Of a stretch of 44,343 nucleotides of DNA, positions 16,042 to 23,882 are shown piece by piece; position 1 is the stretch's first letter, and each line of letters opens with the position of its first letter. The translations under genes were made by a program, and so were the position numbers. The notes beneath the pieces are model-generated. The model searched no databases. It saw only the letters and a list, made by a program, of their open reading frames with translations, and was not told the origin of the DNA. Source of the stretch: Acidobacteriota bacterium (GTDB lineage: Bacteria; Acidobacteriota; CAIWXX01); the NCBI GenBank assembly GCA_016191015.1, contig JACPPM010000260.1, forward strand, positions 1-44,343. Reading direction: 5' to 3'.

Positions 16042-18608
16042 CAGCACCATTCACCTCGTTGCTGGGCTGGCCTGCGATTGTCACTGCCCTTGATCCAGCC
16101 AAGGCTATCACGCAGTACGTTCATCACGTGTGGCAGGCGGAAAACGGGTTGCCCCAGATTACTGTCCAAGCGATCCTCCAGACTCGCGATGGCTACCTTT
16201 GGCTCGGTACCTTGGAGGGGCTGGTCCGGTTCGACGGAGTGCGCTTTACGGTGTTCGACTCGGAGAACACTCCAGAAATGACCAACAGCAGGGTCATGGG
16301 ACTCTGCGAAGATCGGGAGGGCAGTCTGTGGGTGGGAACCAGGGGTGGGGGTCTGATCCGGTTCAGAGATCGCAAGTTTACGGCCTACACAACCAAAGAC
16401 GGGCTGCCCAGTGACAGAGTGCGGACCGTCTCACAGGATCGAGCAGGCAACCTCTGGATTGCCACCCAGGGTGGTGGACTCAGCCGATGGAAAAACGGGA
16501 CGTTCACCAACTACACGACCAAGGAAGGACTCTGCGACGACGAGGTGAGGGACGCCCTGGAGGACCGGCATGGCAATCTCTGGGTCGCTACCAATCGGGG
16601 GTTGAGCCGATTCAAGGACGGCAGGTTCACCAGCTACAGCACGAAGGATGGCCTACCGAGCGACTCAGTGATGTCGATCTACGAAGACATCGAAGGGCGA
16701 CTCTGGTTCGCCACGCGCGGGGGACTCGCCCGTTACGAGGATGGAAGTTTTACGAACTACACCACCAAAGAGGGGCTGTCGGAGAACTTCGTCACGTCAG
16801 TATGGGAGGACCGGGCGAAGAACCTTTGGGTTGGTACCTACGGAGGGGGTCTGACGCGCTTTGCTGGCGGGAAAGCTTCGACGTACAAGGTGGAGGATGG
16901 ACTCTCAGATAACTTCATCTGGAAAATCTACGAAGACCGAGAAGGGAGCCTCTGGATTGGCACGGACGGTGGAGGGCTGAACCAGTTGCGGGACGGCAAG
17001 TTTACCGCCTTCGGCAAGAAAGAAGGCCTGTCAAACGAGGTGGTCTGGACGATCTGCGGTGGGCGGGAGGGGGACATATGGATTGGCACGCATGGTGGCG
17101 GGTTGAATCAGCTGAAGGACGGGAGAATGATCGTACACAGCAGCAAGGAGGGACTGTCCGACGATAGGGTTTGGTGCGTGTACGAGGATCACGAGGGGAA
17201 CGTCTGGGCTGGCACCTATGGCGGCGGGCTGAACCGGCTCAAGGACGGGAAGATAACCGTCATGCGGGGCAAGGACGGGCTCTCGAGTGATCGGGTGATC
17301 TCCATCTATGAGGACAGGGAGGGAGCGCTCTGGATCGGTACGGATGCGGGGCTCAACCAATTAAGAGCCGGAAAACTCACCGTCTACACGACTCGTCAAG
17401 GACTGTCCAGCGACGTCATACGTTTCATCCTCGAAGACAGGTCGGGCAATCTGTGGGTCGGGACGGATATGGGGCTGAATCGGTTGAGCGACGGGAAATT
17501 CAAGCAGTACACAAGGAAGGACGGGCTCTCCAGCCCGGATGTCCGGTCGATCTACGAGGATAGCGAAGGCACTCTCTGGATCGGCACATCCGGCGGCGGG
17601 CTGAACCGGTTCAAGGACGGCAGGTTCACTGCCTGCACGACGAAGGACGGCCTTCATAATGACGTCATATTCCAGATCCTCGAGGATAGTAAGAAGAACT
17701 TGTGGATGAGCTGCAACAAAGGGATATTTCGTGTCAGTCTCCGTGAGCTAAATGAGCTCGCAATGGGAGTAACCAAGTCCGTAACCTCGATTGGCTACGG
17801 CATGGCAGATGGCCTACCCAGCGCCGAATGTAACGGCGGAGTCCAGCCGGCGGGATGGAAGAGCCGGGACGGACGACTCTGGTTTCCGACGATTAAGGGC
17901 GTGGTCATGATTGACCCGGAGAATATCAAGGCTAACCCGCTGCCCCCGCCGGTAACGATCGAACAAATTATCAGCGACGATCGGTCCGCCGAGGCTGTTG
18001 AGCCCATGGAATTACCCCCAGGTAACTGGAACTTTGAGATTCACTATGCTGGTCTGAGCTTCCTGGCACCGGAGAAAGTCCAGTTCAAGTACAAACTGGA
18101 GGGATTTGACTCGAGATGGGTCGAAGCCGGGACCAGGCGAGTTGCATACTACACCAGGATCCCGCCCGGTCACTACCGCTTCACTGTTACGGCCTGTAAC
18201 AGTGACGGCGCGTGGAATGTCGCCGGATCCTCGTTCGAGTTCTATCTGAAGCCGCACTTCTTTCAGACGTACTGGTTCTATTCGCTTTGCGCACTCTGGG
18301 TGATTCTGATTGCAGCCGGATCGTATCGTCTGCGAGTCAGGCAGTTGAAGACACGGCAACGGGAGCTCACCACGCGAGTCGAGGAAGCTCTCGCCAAGAT
18401 TCGGACACTCCACGGGCTCCTGCCGATCTGCGCTTCCTGCAAGAGCATACGCGATGACAAGGGGTATTGGAACCAAATCGAGGCCTATATCCGGGAGCAT
18501 TCTGAGGCGGAGTTCACCCACGGTATTTGCCCAACGTGCATGAAGCAATTGTACCCGGAGTATCACGACAAGATTGTGAGTAACCCGCCGGGGAGTCAGG
18601 GAACGTGA
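15969..18608 (+). CDS. Two-component-type propeller / Y_Y_Y sensor with a CxxC output module, no kinase
   Basis: An 879-residue protein. After an N-terminal hydrophobic signal/anchor come about fourteen sensor-propeller blades of ~40 residues (pattern: edge strand, TKDGLPSD, E/D-DREGSLWIGT, GGGLNRFKDGKF), filling residues ~45-590. A Y_Y_Y domain follows (YAGLSFLAPEKVQFKYKLEGFD, near 690). One membrane segment lies at ~755-775, then a short coiled coil. Instead of a histidine kinase or guanylate cyclase, the tail (818-879) has ICASCKSIRDDKGYW, then HGICPTC: two CxxC pairs (Cys821/824, Cys854/857) that would make a zinc-ribbon-like unit. Similar tails occur at the ends of many PAS and receiver proteins in diverse bacteria, with unknown function. 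The sensor part should be periplasmic and the Cys module cytoplasmic. Confidence 0.9.
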   Translation: MLPTRPYGIGVIPRIRRLGYAALLTAPFTSLLGWPAIVTALDPAKAITQYVHHVWQAENGLPQITVQAILQTRDGYLWLGTLEGLVRFDGVRFTVFDSENTPEMTNSRVMGLCEDREGSLWVGTRGGGLIRFRDRKFTAYTTKDGLPSDRVRTVSQDRAGNLWIATQGGGLSRWKNGTFTNYTTKEGLCDDEVRDALEDRHGNLWVATNRGLSRFKDGRFTSYSTKDGLPSDSVMSIYEDIEGRLWFATRGGLARYEDGSFTNYTTKEGLSENFVTSVWEDRAKNLWVGTYGGGLTRFAGGKASTYKVEDGLSDNFIWKIYEDREGSLWIGTDGGGLNQLRDGKFTAFGKKEGLSNEVVWTICGGREGDIWIGTHGGGLNQLKDGRMIVHSSKEGLSDDRVWCVYEDHEGNVWAGTYGGGLNRLKDGKITVMRGKDGLSSDRVISIYEDREGALWIGTDAGLNQLRAGKLTVYTTRQGLSSDVIRFILEDRSGNLWVGTDMGLNRLSDGKFKQYTRKDGLSSPDVRSIYEDSEGTLWIGTSGGGLNRFKDGRFTACTTKDGLHNDVIFQILEDSKKNLWMSCNKGIFRVSLRELNELAMGVTKSVTSIGYGMADGLPSAECNGGVQPAGWKSRDGRLWFPTIKGVVMIDPENIKANPLPPPVTIEQIISDDRSAEAVEPMELPPGNWNFEIHYAGLSFLAPEKVQFKYKLEGFDSRWVEAGTRRVAYYTRIPPGHYRFTVTACNSDGAWNVAGSSFEFYLKPHFFQTYWFYSLCALWVILIAAGSYRLRVRQLKTRQRELTTRVEEALAKIRTLHGLLPICASCKSIRDDKGYWNQIEAYIREHSEAEFTHGICPTCMKQLYPEYHDKIVSNPPGSQGT

Positions 18609-19105
18609 GGTTTTTGGAGATCAAAGGCGCCTTCTCGCCGGCGCTGATCGAGAGCGCTGAGGCGCGATCACATCGAATCCTGCAGCCACGGGCATCAGAG
18701 AGGGCGACCGCCTCAGGACACAGCGCCCTACGAGGACCGCGACAAGAAAGCAGGATCCGACTCCTCTGAGGATATGCATCGCGTGGAGAGTGCGGATGTC
18801 GATACCCCGCAACAGAGTGCGCTCGCCCACCTGAGAAAACCCGAACGTAACCGCTGTCACGGCAGCCTAGAGGAGCAGGATCCGAGACAGGGCGGCCCCC
18901 TGCCGGCGTTCCGTTGGTTCCGCCCGAAGCGCGTATTGATCAGAGCTCTTATGCGGACTCGCCGGATTCTGCCGAATCTGCCACTCAATCCCCATCCAGC
19001 ATAGGTGCCCGTCTTCCTAAAATCAACGCTCGACATTCCCGCGACAACGGCAGCTCTTCGGCAACGTATCGCTGAGCTGGGCGATCCGCATTCCGGACCG
19101 CACGT
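18609..19105. other. Intergenic, no convincing gene
   Basis: This 497-bp gap lies between the convergent ends of the propeller gene and the HD-GYP gene. Short open frames on both strands have no ribosome sites and no recognisable protein pattern. I see no clear terminator, repeat or RNA gene in it. Confidence 0.5.
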
Positions 19106-20158
19106 TTATGTTTCTGCCAGGACAATGCCGTATCGCGCTGCCACACTCGCCCATTCCGCACGTGAGATATGCATGAAGGCGTCGAGGACGACCGGGTCGA
19201 AGTGAGTGCCGCGTTCGGCAGCGATGCTCGCGCGGACTTCGCGGAAGCTCAGGGCGCGACGATAGGGCCTGTCTGTCGTCATGGCGTCGAAGGCATCGGC
19301 CACAGCGAAGATGCGTGCGCCAAGCGGGATGGCTTCCCCCGCCAGCCCTCGCGGGTAGCCCGTGCCGTCATACCGCTCATGGTGGCAGAGAACCAGCTCG
19401 CGCGCCTCCCCCAACGATTCGATTCCGCCGATCAGTGCGGCGCCCAAGTCCGGGTGGCGCTTGATCTCGGCCCTCTCCACGTCAGTGAGCGCACCCGGCT
19501 TGAGAAGGATGCTGTCTGAAACACCAATCTTCCCGACGTCGTGCAGGAAGGCCCCGGTGGCGAGATTCCACCGCGCAGCCTCCCCGCACAGACCGAGCCG
19601 ATCGGCAAGCAGGAGCGCGTACTCCCTCACTCGGCAGGAATGTTGTCCCGTACCATGTTCTCGCAGGTCGAGCGAGGCGGCCAGCGCGTGCAGCGTCTCC
19701 TCATGCGACCGGTGGATTCTCTCCAGCGAGCGCCCGATACGTTGGAAGAGCAGCGAGGCCACGAGCGCGGCAACCCAGAGGTTCACGAGATCTCCGATCT
19801 GGTCAGCCTGAACCATCTCGTAGCCACGCCAGTCGGTCACGATGTGAAGGACAAACAAGGCGCTGACGGCGAGCGTCACGAGAATAGTACGACTCACGCC
19901 CAACCACGCCGCCGCAACGAGAATTGGGACGAGATAGAGTTTCTGCGCGGCGAGGTGCACCCAGTGCCACTCGTGAGGGCCGGCGGGCGTTGCGAAGTGA
20001 ATGAAGGAGACCAGTAGCGTGCTCAATGCCACGGCCAGAGCTGCCCGCCTCTGGCTGGGGATCCACGCGCCGAAGCTTCTGCGAATGTAGCCAGACCAGG
20101 GTGGAGGTGAACCCGCCCCTCCTTCAAGCGAAACGAGCCTTTGCGCCCCCGTGGTCAT
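19106..20158 (-). CDS. Membrane-anchored HD-GYP cyclic-di-GMP phosphodiesterase
   Basis: A 350-residue protein. Residues 38-140 hold about four membrane helices that act as the anchor and possible sensor. Residues ~150-345 are the HD-GYP domain with intact motifs: REHGTGQHSCRV, HDVGKIGVSD (His206-Asp207), KRHPDLGA, and HHERYDGTGYPRGL (259-272), which satisfies HHExxDGxGYP. ADAFDAMTTDRPYR follows. Intact metal ligands and GYP predict hydrolysis of c-di-GMP (or cGAMP-type dinucleotides) at the inner membrane. There is no receiver domain. It is transcribed alone, so the signal is unknown. Confidence 0.93.
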   Translation of the reverse strand: MTTGAQRLVSLEGGAGSPPPWSGYIRRSFGAWIPSQRRAALAVALSTLLVSFIHFATPAGPHEWHWVHLAAQKLYLVPILVAAAWLGVSRTILVTLAVSALFVLHIVTDWRGYEMVQADQIGDLVNLWVAALVASLLFQRIGRSLERIHRSHEETLHALAASLDLREHGTGQHSCRVREYALLLADRLGLCGEAARWNLATGAFLHDVGKIGVSDSILLKPGALTDVERAEIKRHPDLGAALIGGIESLGEARELVLCHHERYDGTGYPRGLAGEAIPLGARIFAVADAFDAMTTDRPYRRALSFREVRASIAAERGTHFDPVVLDAFMHISRAEWASVAARYGIVLAET

Positions 20159-20468
20159 ATCTGCATCCCCTTGTCAGGTTCAATGGCGGCCGGCGCCGGC
20201 CGGGAGCACCGGGAGAGGGCTCCTTACCCCGTCGAGCGGACGTGATCACAGATCAGATCGAGCGCCGGCCACATCGGACACTTGCAAGGTGTGTGCCTGG
20301 TGCGAATTGCCCTGTGACAAGGCACGCGGCGAGGCGGAGTGCTTGAAATGCAGCACCACTGCCTGAGATGCGACAGAGTGCTCACGCGCGACACGTTCAG
20401 AGCAACCCCGTCCTCGCCTTGCTGAGAGAGTGCCTAGCCTTCCTCCCTCAAAGTCGACAGTGCTGACG
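20159..20468. other. Intergenic region with a Cys-rich reading frame fragment
   Basis: On the plus strand, 20272-20364 reads SDTCKVCAWCELPC, then ECLKCSTTA and stop at 20366. The cysteine spacing C-x2-C-x2-C-x3-C-x8-C-x2-C is metal-site-like. No start codon with a ribosome site precedes it, and upstream residues in frame look random, so it is at best the end of a decayed gene. The rest of the gap shows nothing clear. Confidence 0.25.
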
Positions 20469-21401
20469 TCAGAGACCGAAGCCTAGTGCCATCCGCAGGA
20501 GCAGCCGGTCGCTGCTTGGGGTCAGTCCGACGGCCGCGCCCGTGTGGAGCATCCAGCCCTTTCCCAGATGGAACATCACCATCGGCTGAAGATAGTGCTG
20601 CTGATCGCGCGGCCGCAGGGCGAGCCTTCGGCTGTCGCCGAGGGCACCGATGAGCTCTACCCCGACAGCGGCCAGGCCAGCCCCCCGATGCTCAGCATGG
20701 GCCCCGCCCGATTCATGATCGGGCCCTTCCGCGTGATGATGAGATGCGCCGAGCTTGTGCATCAGCCCGATCGAGTAGCCGAAATCGGTGAGGCCGCCCC
20801 GAAGATCTGTCTCGTTGATCCAGTTGAAGGCCACGTTCGTGGAGGCGAAGTCGTGTGAAAGGATGAGCCGGGTTTCGAGGATGCGCTCGTCCTTCTCCGG
20901 CTCAGAGCTCTCCTCCTCCTCGTACGGAGGCCTGACCCATCCGCTCACTTCCATCTTGTAACGCGTGGCGTAATCGAGGTGCTCGTATTCCATATAGACC
21001 ACCGGATTGAGCCATTTGTTTTCCTTGAAGAAACTATAGCGGTTCTCCCACCTGAACCCCGTAAACCGGACCGTTCCACCGACATCCTGGAATGCCTCGA
21101 TCATCAGCTCGCTCGCGTACTTGTCCGTCACGCCGTATTCAAGCTCGAGCATCTGAGAGAAGTAGTTGTTCTGGCCCCCGTTCCGATTGGCCGACGAGGG
21201 CACGGTGAAGTCGCTCATGATCATCAGCTCAAGCTCGCCCTTCTCGACGTGGTGGTTGTACGTGGTGAAATAGCCGTCGTTGCCTCGCAACAGCGCCCCG
21301 GACGACAGCAGGCACAGAAGAAACGTCAAGGTGAGAACACCTCCCTTGATCCCGCGACCGGCGGCGGTCTTTCGTGTCATCGTCCATATCGTGTGTGGCA
21401 T
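20469..21401 (-). CDS. Envelope protein with His-rich loop, Fur-box controlled
   Basis: A 310-residue exported protein. The ATG at 21401 is chosen because GGAGG lies 6 bases upstream. The frame stays open for 25 more codons, but those run through the Fur-type box and are not credible. An N-terminal signal peptide (GGVLTLTFLLCLLSSGAL) is followed by a strand-rich body with alternating polar and aromatic residues (WENRYSFF, NPVVYMEYEHLDY, ERILETRLILSHDF) and a C-terminal end MALGFGL, all compatible with an outer-membrane beta-barrel. Between about 230 and 255 lies a loop rich in His and acidic residues (GASHHHAEGPDHESGGAHAEH), a likely divalent-metal binder. With the regulatory box, a role in transition-metal uptake is plausible; the family is not recognised. 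Confidence 0.85.
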   Translation of the reverse strand: MPHTIWTMTRKTAAGRGIKGGVLTLTFLLCLLSSGALLRGNDGYFTTYNHHVEKGELELMIMSDFTVPSSANRNGGQNNYFSQMLELEYGVTDKYASELMIEAFQDVGGTVRFTGFRWENRYSFFKENKWLNPVVYMEYEHLDYATRYKMEVSGWVRPPYEEEESSEPEKDERILETRLILSHDFASTNVAFNWINETDLRGGLTDFGYSIGLMHKLGASHHHAEGPDHESGGAHAEHRGAGLAAVGVELIGALGDSRRLALRPRDQQHYLQPMVMFHLGKGWMLHTGAAVGLTPSSDRLLLRMALGFGL

Positions 21402-21421
21402 CAAATCCTCCAAATTATTAA

Positions 21422-21442
21422 TGATAATGAGAGTCATCATCA
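21422..21442 (-). promoter_or_regulatory. Fur-family operator (iron, zinc or manganese box)
   Basis: A 21-bp near-palindrome that agrees with the classical 21-bp Fur consensus (two overlapping TGATAAT-N-ATTATCA units) at 18 of 21 positions by direct comparison; mismatches are at positions 10, 12 and 17 of the box. It lies 20 bp before the ATG at 21401, on top of the expected promoter or leader of the His-rich envelope gene, so repression by metal-loaded Fur, Zur or Mur is expected. Confidence 0.75.
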
Positions 21443-21607
21443 GAATCATTGTGGCACACGACTCGCCGGGTGTCAACAGCTCTTTTCATTGATGCTCATG
21501 ACTATCCCGGTCGGACGAGTCATCCCCGGGGACCAACCATTCAGACCGATCTCGACGGTCCCGTTCGACGCGCATCTGCGCCACCTGGTGTTCACGTCGA
21601 GACCTGA

Positions 21608-21685
21608 ACGGTCACCAGGCGTGCGGGGGTCAACGTGAAGACGCTCAGGTACTACGAGCGGCGCGAGCTTCTTCAGAAGCCTCGC
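21608..21685 (+). pseudogene. MerR-family DNA-binding domain remnant
   Basis: This 26-codon stretch reads TVTRRAGVNVKTLRYYERRE followed by LLQKPR, the helix-turn-helix and wing signature of MerR-family regulators (consensus AGV-x-x-x-TLRYYE-RxGLL). An in-frame stop lies directly upstream, and the downstream frame loses all similarity. No effector domain is left. It is convergent with the cysteine-rich membrane protein gene at 21719. It suggests that a MerR-controlled module once stood here. Confidence 0.7.
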
Positions 21686-21718
21686 GCCGTGGCTCCGCGC
21701 CTCAGACGCACCGGCCCA

Positions 21719-22261
21719 TCAGCCGGCTTGCTGGTCCGTTGCGCCGCAGCACGGAGTCGTCTTCGTACCAGGCGCTGAGGTCGGCTTATGACGGTTCATC
21801 CACAGCCAAGCCCCGATGATTGAAATCGCAGTCATCAGTGCCAGCAGTGGTTTAGCCAGAGGAAGGAACGCCGCTCCGAACAGATTGAGGTACACCGCCA
21901 GCACCGGAGAGCCGCAGCATCCAAGAAGGTAGCAACCTGCCACGGCAAGAAACCCGGACAGAGTGACGCCTCCAATGGCGAGAGTCCGGCCTGCACAGAA
22001 ATGCTGCTCGCGGTATCGACGGAGCGCATTGGCGGCGAAGGCGATTGACAGGGCGTAAGAGAATCCGAGGTAGTAGCCTTGAGTCTCGATGTAGCGTTGT
22101 AACCATGAAACGTCCGTGACAGCCGGAACCGCCACCCAGCGGTCTTGCACCAAGCTCTGTTCGGGGGAAATCCCGATCCATACGTAGTGGACAGCCGCCA
22201 CGACGAGAAAGACTCCCGCTGGAAGGAAGGCTCGCCGGAAGAGTTGGGTGGAGGGGATCAT
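21719..22261 (-). CDS. Polytopic membrane protein with two vicinal Cys pairs
   Basis: A 180-residue inner-membrane protein with about four helices (near 12-30, 63-80, 95-113, 118-152). A GCYLLGCCGSP motif puts Cys110 and the pair Cys115-Cys116 inside or at the edge of the third helix, and the soluble tail holds another pair, Cys171-Cys172 (TTPCCG). Membrane CC pairs plus a cytosolic CC pair are also how MerT-type mercury importers hand on thiol-reactive metal ions, but overall similarity to MerT is not evident. The ATG overlaps the stop of the upstream OB-fold gene (ATGA, 22258-22261). It is the last gene of the arsR operon. I do not recognise the family. Confidence 0.85.
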   Translation of the reverse strand: MIPSTQLFRRAFLPAGVFLVVAAVHYVWIGISPEQSLVQDRWVAVPAVTDVSWLQRYIETQGYYLGFSYALSIAFAANALRRYREQHFCAGRTLAIGGVTLSGFLAVAGCYLLGCCGSPVLAVYLNLFGAAFLPLAKPLLALMTAISIIGAWLWMNRHKPTSAPGTKTTPCCGATDQQAG

Positions 22262-22692
22262 CTTGAATTCCCAGTCGGTGCTCTCGCCCTTTCGAGTGCC
22301 GACGCAACGAAGATCAACTTCCCCTCAGATTGCCTCACCCTCCCCTCCACTTTGACCAAATCCTTGACCGACGGCATAGCCCCGGTCCAGAGAACCGGCA
22401 ACGTGAGCGCACAGTCGTCGATCCCACACAGCTGAAACTCCCGGAGGTCGATCAGCGCGAGAGTTTGCTTGTCCGCCGAGACAGCACTGACAACGCCCTC
22501 AATCTGCACCTTCTCGCGGTGGCGGTCTACGTCCTTCATGAGCGCGTCCACTCCGAGGATCGGATCATTTCGAGACACCGACACACTTCCACTCAGCTTG
22601 GGATCACTGCGGGAAGCAACATTCGAATACCAGATGAACGCCACGGCCGTCACACCGATGGTGCAGCAACCAATCACGACCCATCGCTTCAC
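22258..22692 (-). CDS. Membrane-anchored OB-fold-like small protein
   Basis: A 144-residue protein with an N-terminal membrane anchor (WVVIGCCTIGVTAVAFIWY), then an extracytoplasmic domain. The pattern KVQIEGVVSAVSADKQTLALIDL, LPVLWTGAMPSVKDLVKVEGRV and GKLIFVAS is that of an OB-fold like the CcmE/BOF group. Cys89 and Cys94 (CGIDDC) could form a disulfide or a metal site, and Cys9-Cys10 lie in the anchor. The start is GTG 22692, overlapping the upstream stop by four bases (GTGA). An upstream in-frame ATG at 22728 lies inside the MtrA-like gene and is less likely. The role may be binding or delivering a ligand outside the membrane next to the CC membrane protein. Confidence 0.85.
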   Translation of the reverse strand: MKRWVVIGCCTIGVTAVAFIWYSNVASRSDPKLSGSVSVSRNDPILGVDALMKDVDRHREKVQIEGVVSAVSADKQTLALIDLREFQLCGIDDCALTLPVLWTGAMPSVKDLVKVEGRVRQSEGKLIFVASALERARAPTGNSR

Positions 22693-23882
22693 GAGGACTT
22701 CTCTTCGCAAGGGGACGAGCAACCACATCCAGGCCCGGCCTCCACGATCGTACGATGCTCCGGGGCCCCATCCTGAACATAGGACTCACCCGACGACAGA
22801 GCGCGTTCCGCGCGGGCCAGCTCCCTGCCAAGGTAGGCGGCGTGGTCCAGGCGCGAGATGAGGCCCTTGTCGATAGCAGGAGCATAGAGCTCTGCCGCGG
22901 TGCGACCCGCGATGATCAGGTCGAGCACGCCTTCATTCCCGTAGTGCTCCAGGGAAAGGACGTGCCGATGGCGATCGACATAGACCACGAAGTAGCCCGC
23001 TGGGTCCGGCATCATCCGGTCGAGCAGATATCCCTGCACGGGATTCAGCGCGAGCTCTTTGGCGAATGGATCGGCAGGGCCTGGAGATCGCGCAGCGCAC
23101 GTTCGGGCCGCGTCGAGAACGGCGGCGGGGTTGGAGTTGCCCACGAGATCAACGACCTCGACGGTGCTCCGGAAATGATCGACCGCTTCCAGGGAGACAT
23201 TCTTGATTATCGGGCGCCTGCCATTGGCGCCGGCGATGCGAGAACGATCGTCCAGTCCCGAGCGCGCAAGGGCGACGAGGGACTGACCCGGCAGATGCCC
23301 GATGGCCTGGCGCGAATCCAAGCCGCATACAACGAGGAACCGGATGTTCGGGTTGGCCACGATGTTCAGGACGAGTCGCTCGATACCGAGATTCTCCGTC
23401 TGGAGCGTACCGACGATGCTCGTCTCCGGACCGGCTTGCCGGACGGCTGTCGCGGCGAGTTGGTCATCCGCCAGAGTACAAACTGCGACGGGTGCTTGAT
23501 ATCGAAGCACGGCATACGAGCCAGGCAGCGGTGGCCAGCCCTGCCGCGCCTCCACTTCATTGGTCGGACAAGCATCCAGCTCCACCCCATGGTCGGCCGT
23601 CGCCTGATTGAGGGCGTTAGTCGCAAGCGCCGGATAGCAGACCTCGCATCCCAGGCACTCGTACTGGACTTCCACCAGTCGCCCGCGAGCGGCGTGTACG
23701 GCGGCCTCAAGGTCAGGCGCGATCTGTCCCTTCGGGAAGGCGCTCTCAATGGACGCGAGCGAGTTGTGAAGACAGCCACAACTCAAGCACTTTTTCGCCG
23801 CCGCGGCTTTCTCCAGTTGCGCGACCGCTTCCTGCCTCCCGCTCTCCTCGATCCTCGTCTGTTCCGCGCTCATAGCTTTCAT
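22689..23882 (-). CDS. Cys-rich corrinoid-binding MtrA-like / DUF4346 protein
   Basis: A 397-residue cytoplasmic protein. N-terminal region: Cys32/35/37 (CLSCGC) and Cys76/79/82 (CLGCEVC), possible metal or Fe-S sites. Residues ~118-270 match the A subunit of tetrahydromethanopterin S-methyltransferase: APVAVCTLADD, TLQTENLGIERLVLNIVANP, NIRFLVVCG, then GHLPGQS. His196 in GHLPGQS corresponds to the corrinoid-coordinating His of archaeal MtrA (His84 in Methanothermobacter, from memory). Residues ~290-375 match DUF4346 (PAGYFVVYVDRHRHVLSLEHY; SRLDHAAYLGRELARAE). The tail has CGCSSPC (386-392). The start at 23882 overlaps the arsR stop (ATGA); a 63-codon upstream extension lies in arsR and is rejected. 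Archaeal MtrA acts in the Mtr complex; no other Mtr subunits occur here. Methyl transfer to or from a thiophilic element is an inference. Confidence 0.88.
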   Translation of the reverse strand: MKAMSAEQTRIEESGRQEAVAQLEKAAAAKKCLSCGCLHNSLASIESAFPKGQIAPDLEAAVHAARGRLVEVQYECLGCEVCYPALATNALNQATADHGVELDACPTNEVEARQGWPPLPGSYAVLRYQAPVAVCTLADDQLAATAVRQAGPETSIVGTLQTENLGIERLVLNIVANPNIRFLVVCGLDSRQAIGHLPGQSLVALARSGLDDRSRIAGANGRRPIIKNVSLEAVDHFRSTVEVVDLVGNSNPAAVLDAARTCAARSPGPADPFAKELALNPVQGYLLDRMMPDPAGYFVVYVDRHRHVLSLEHYGNEGVLDLIIAGRTAAELYAPAIDKGLISRLDHAAYLGRELARAERALSSGESYVQDGAPEHRTIVEAGPGCGCSSPCEEKSS

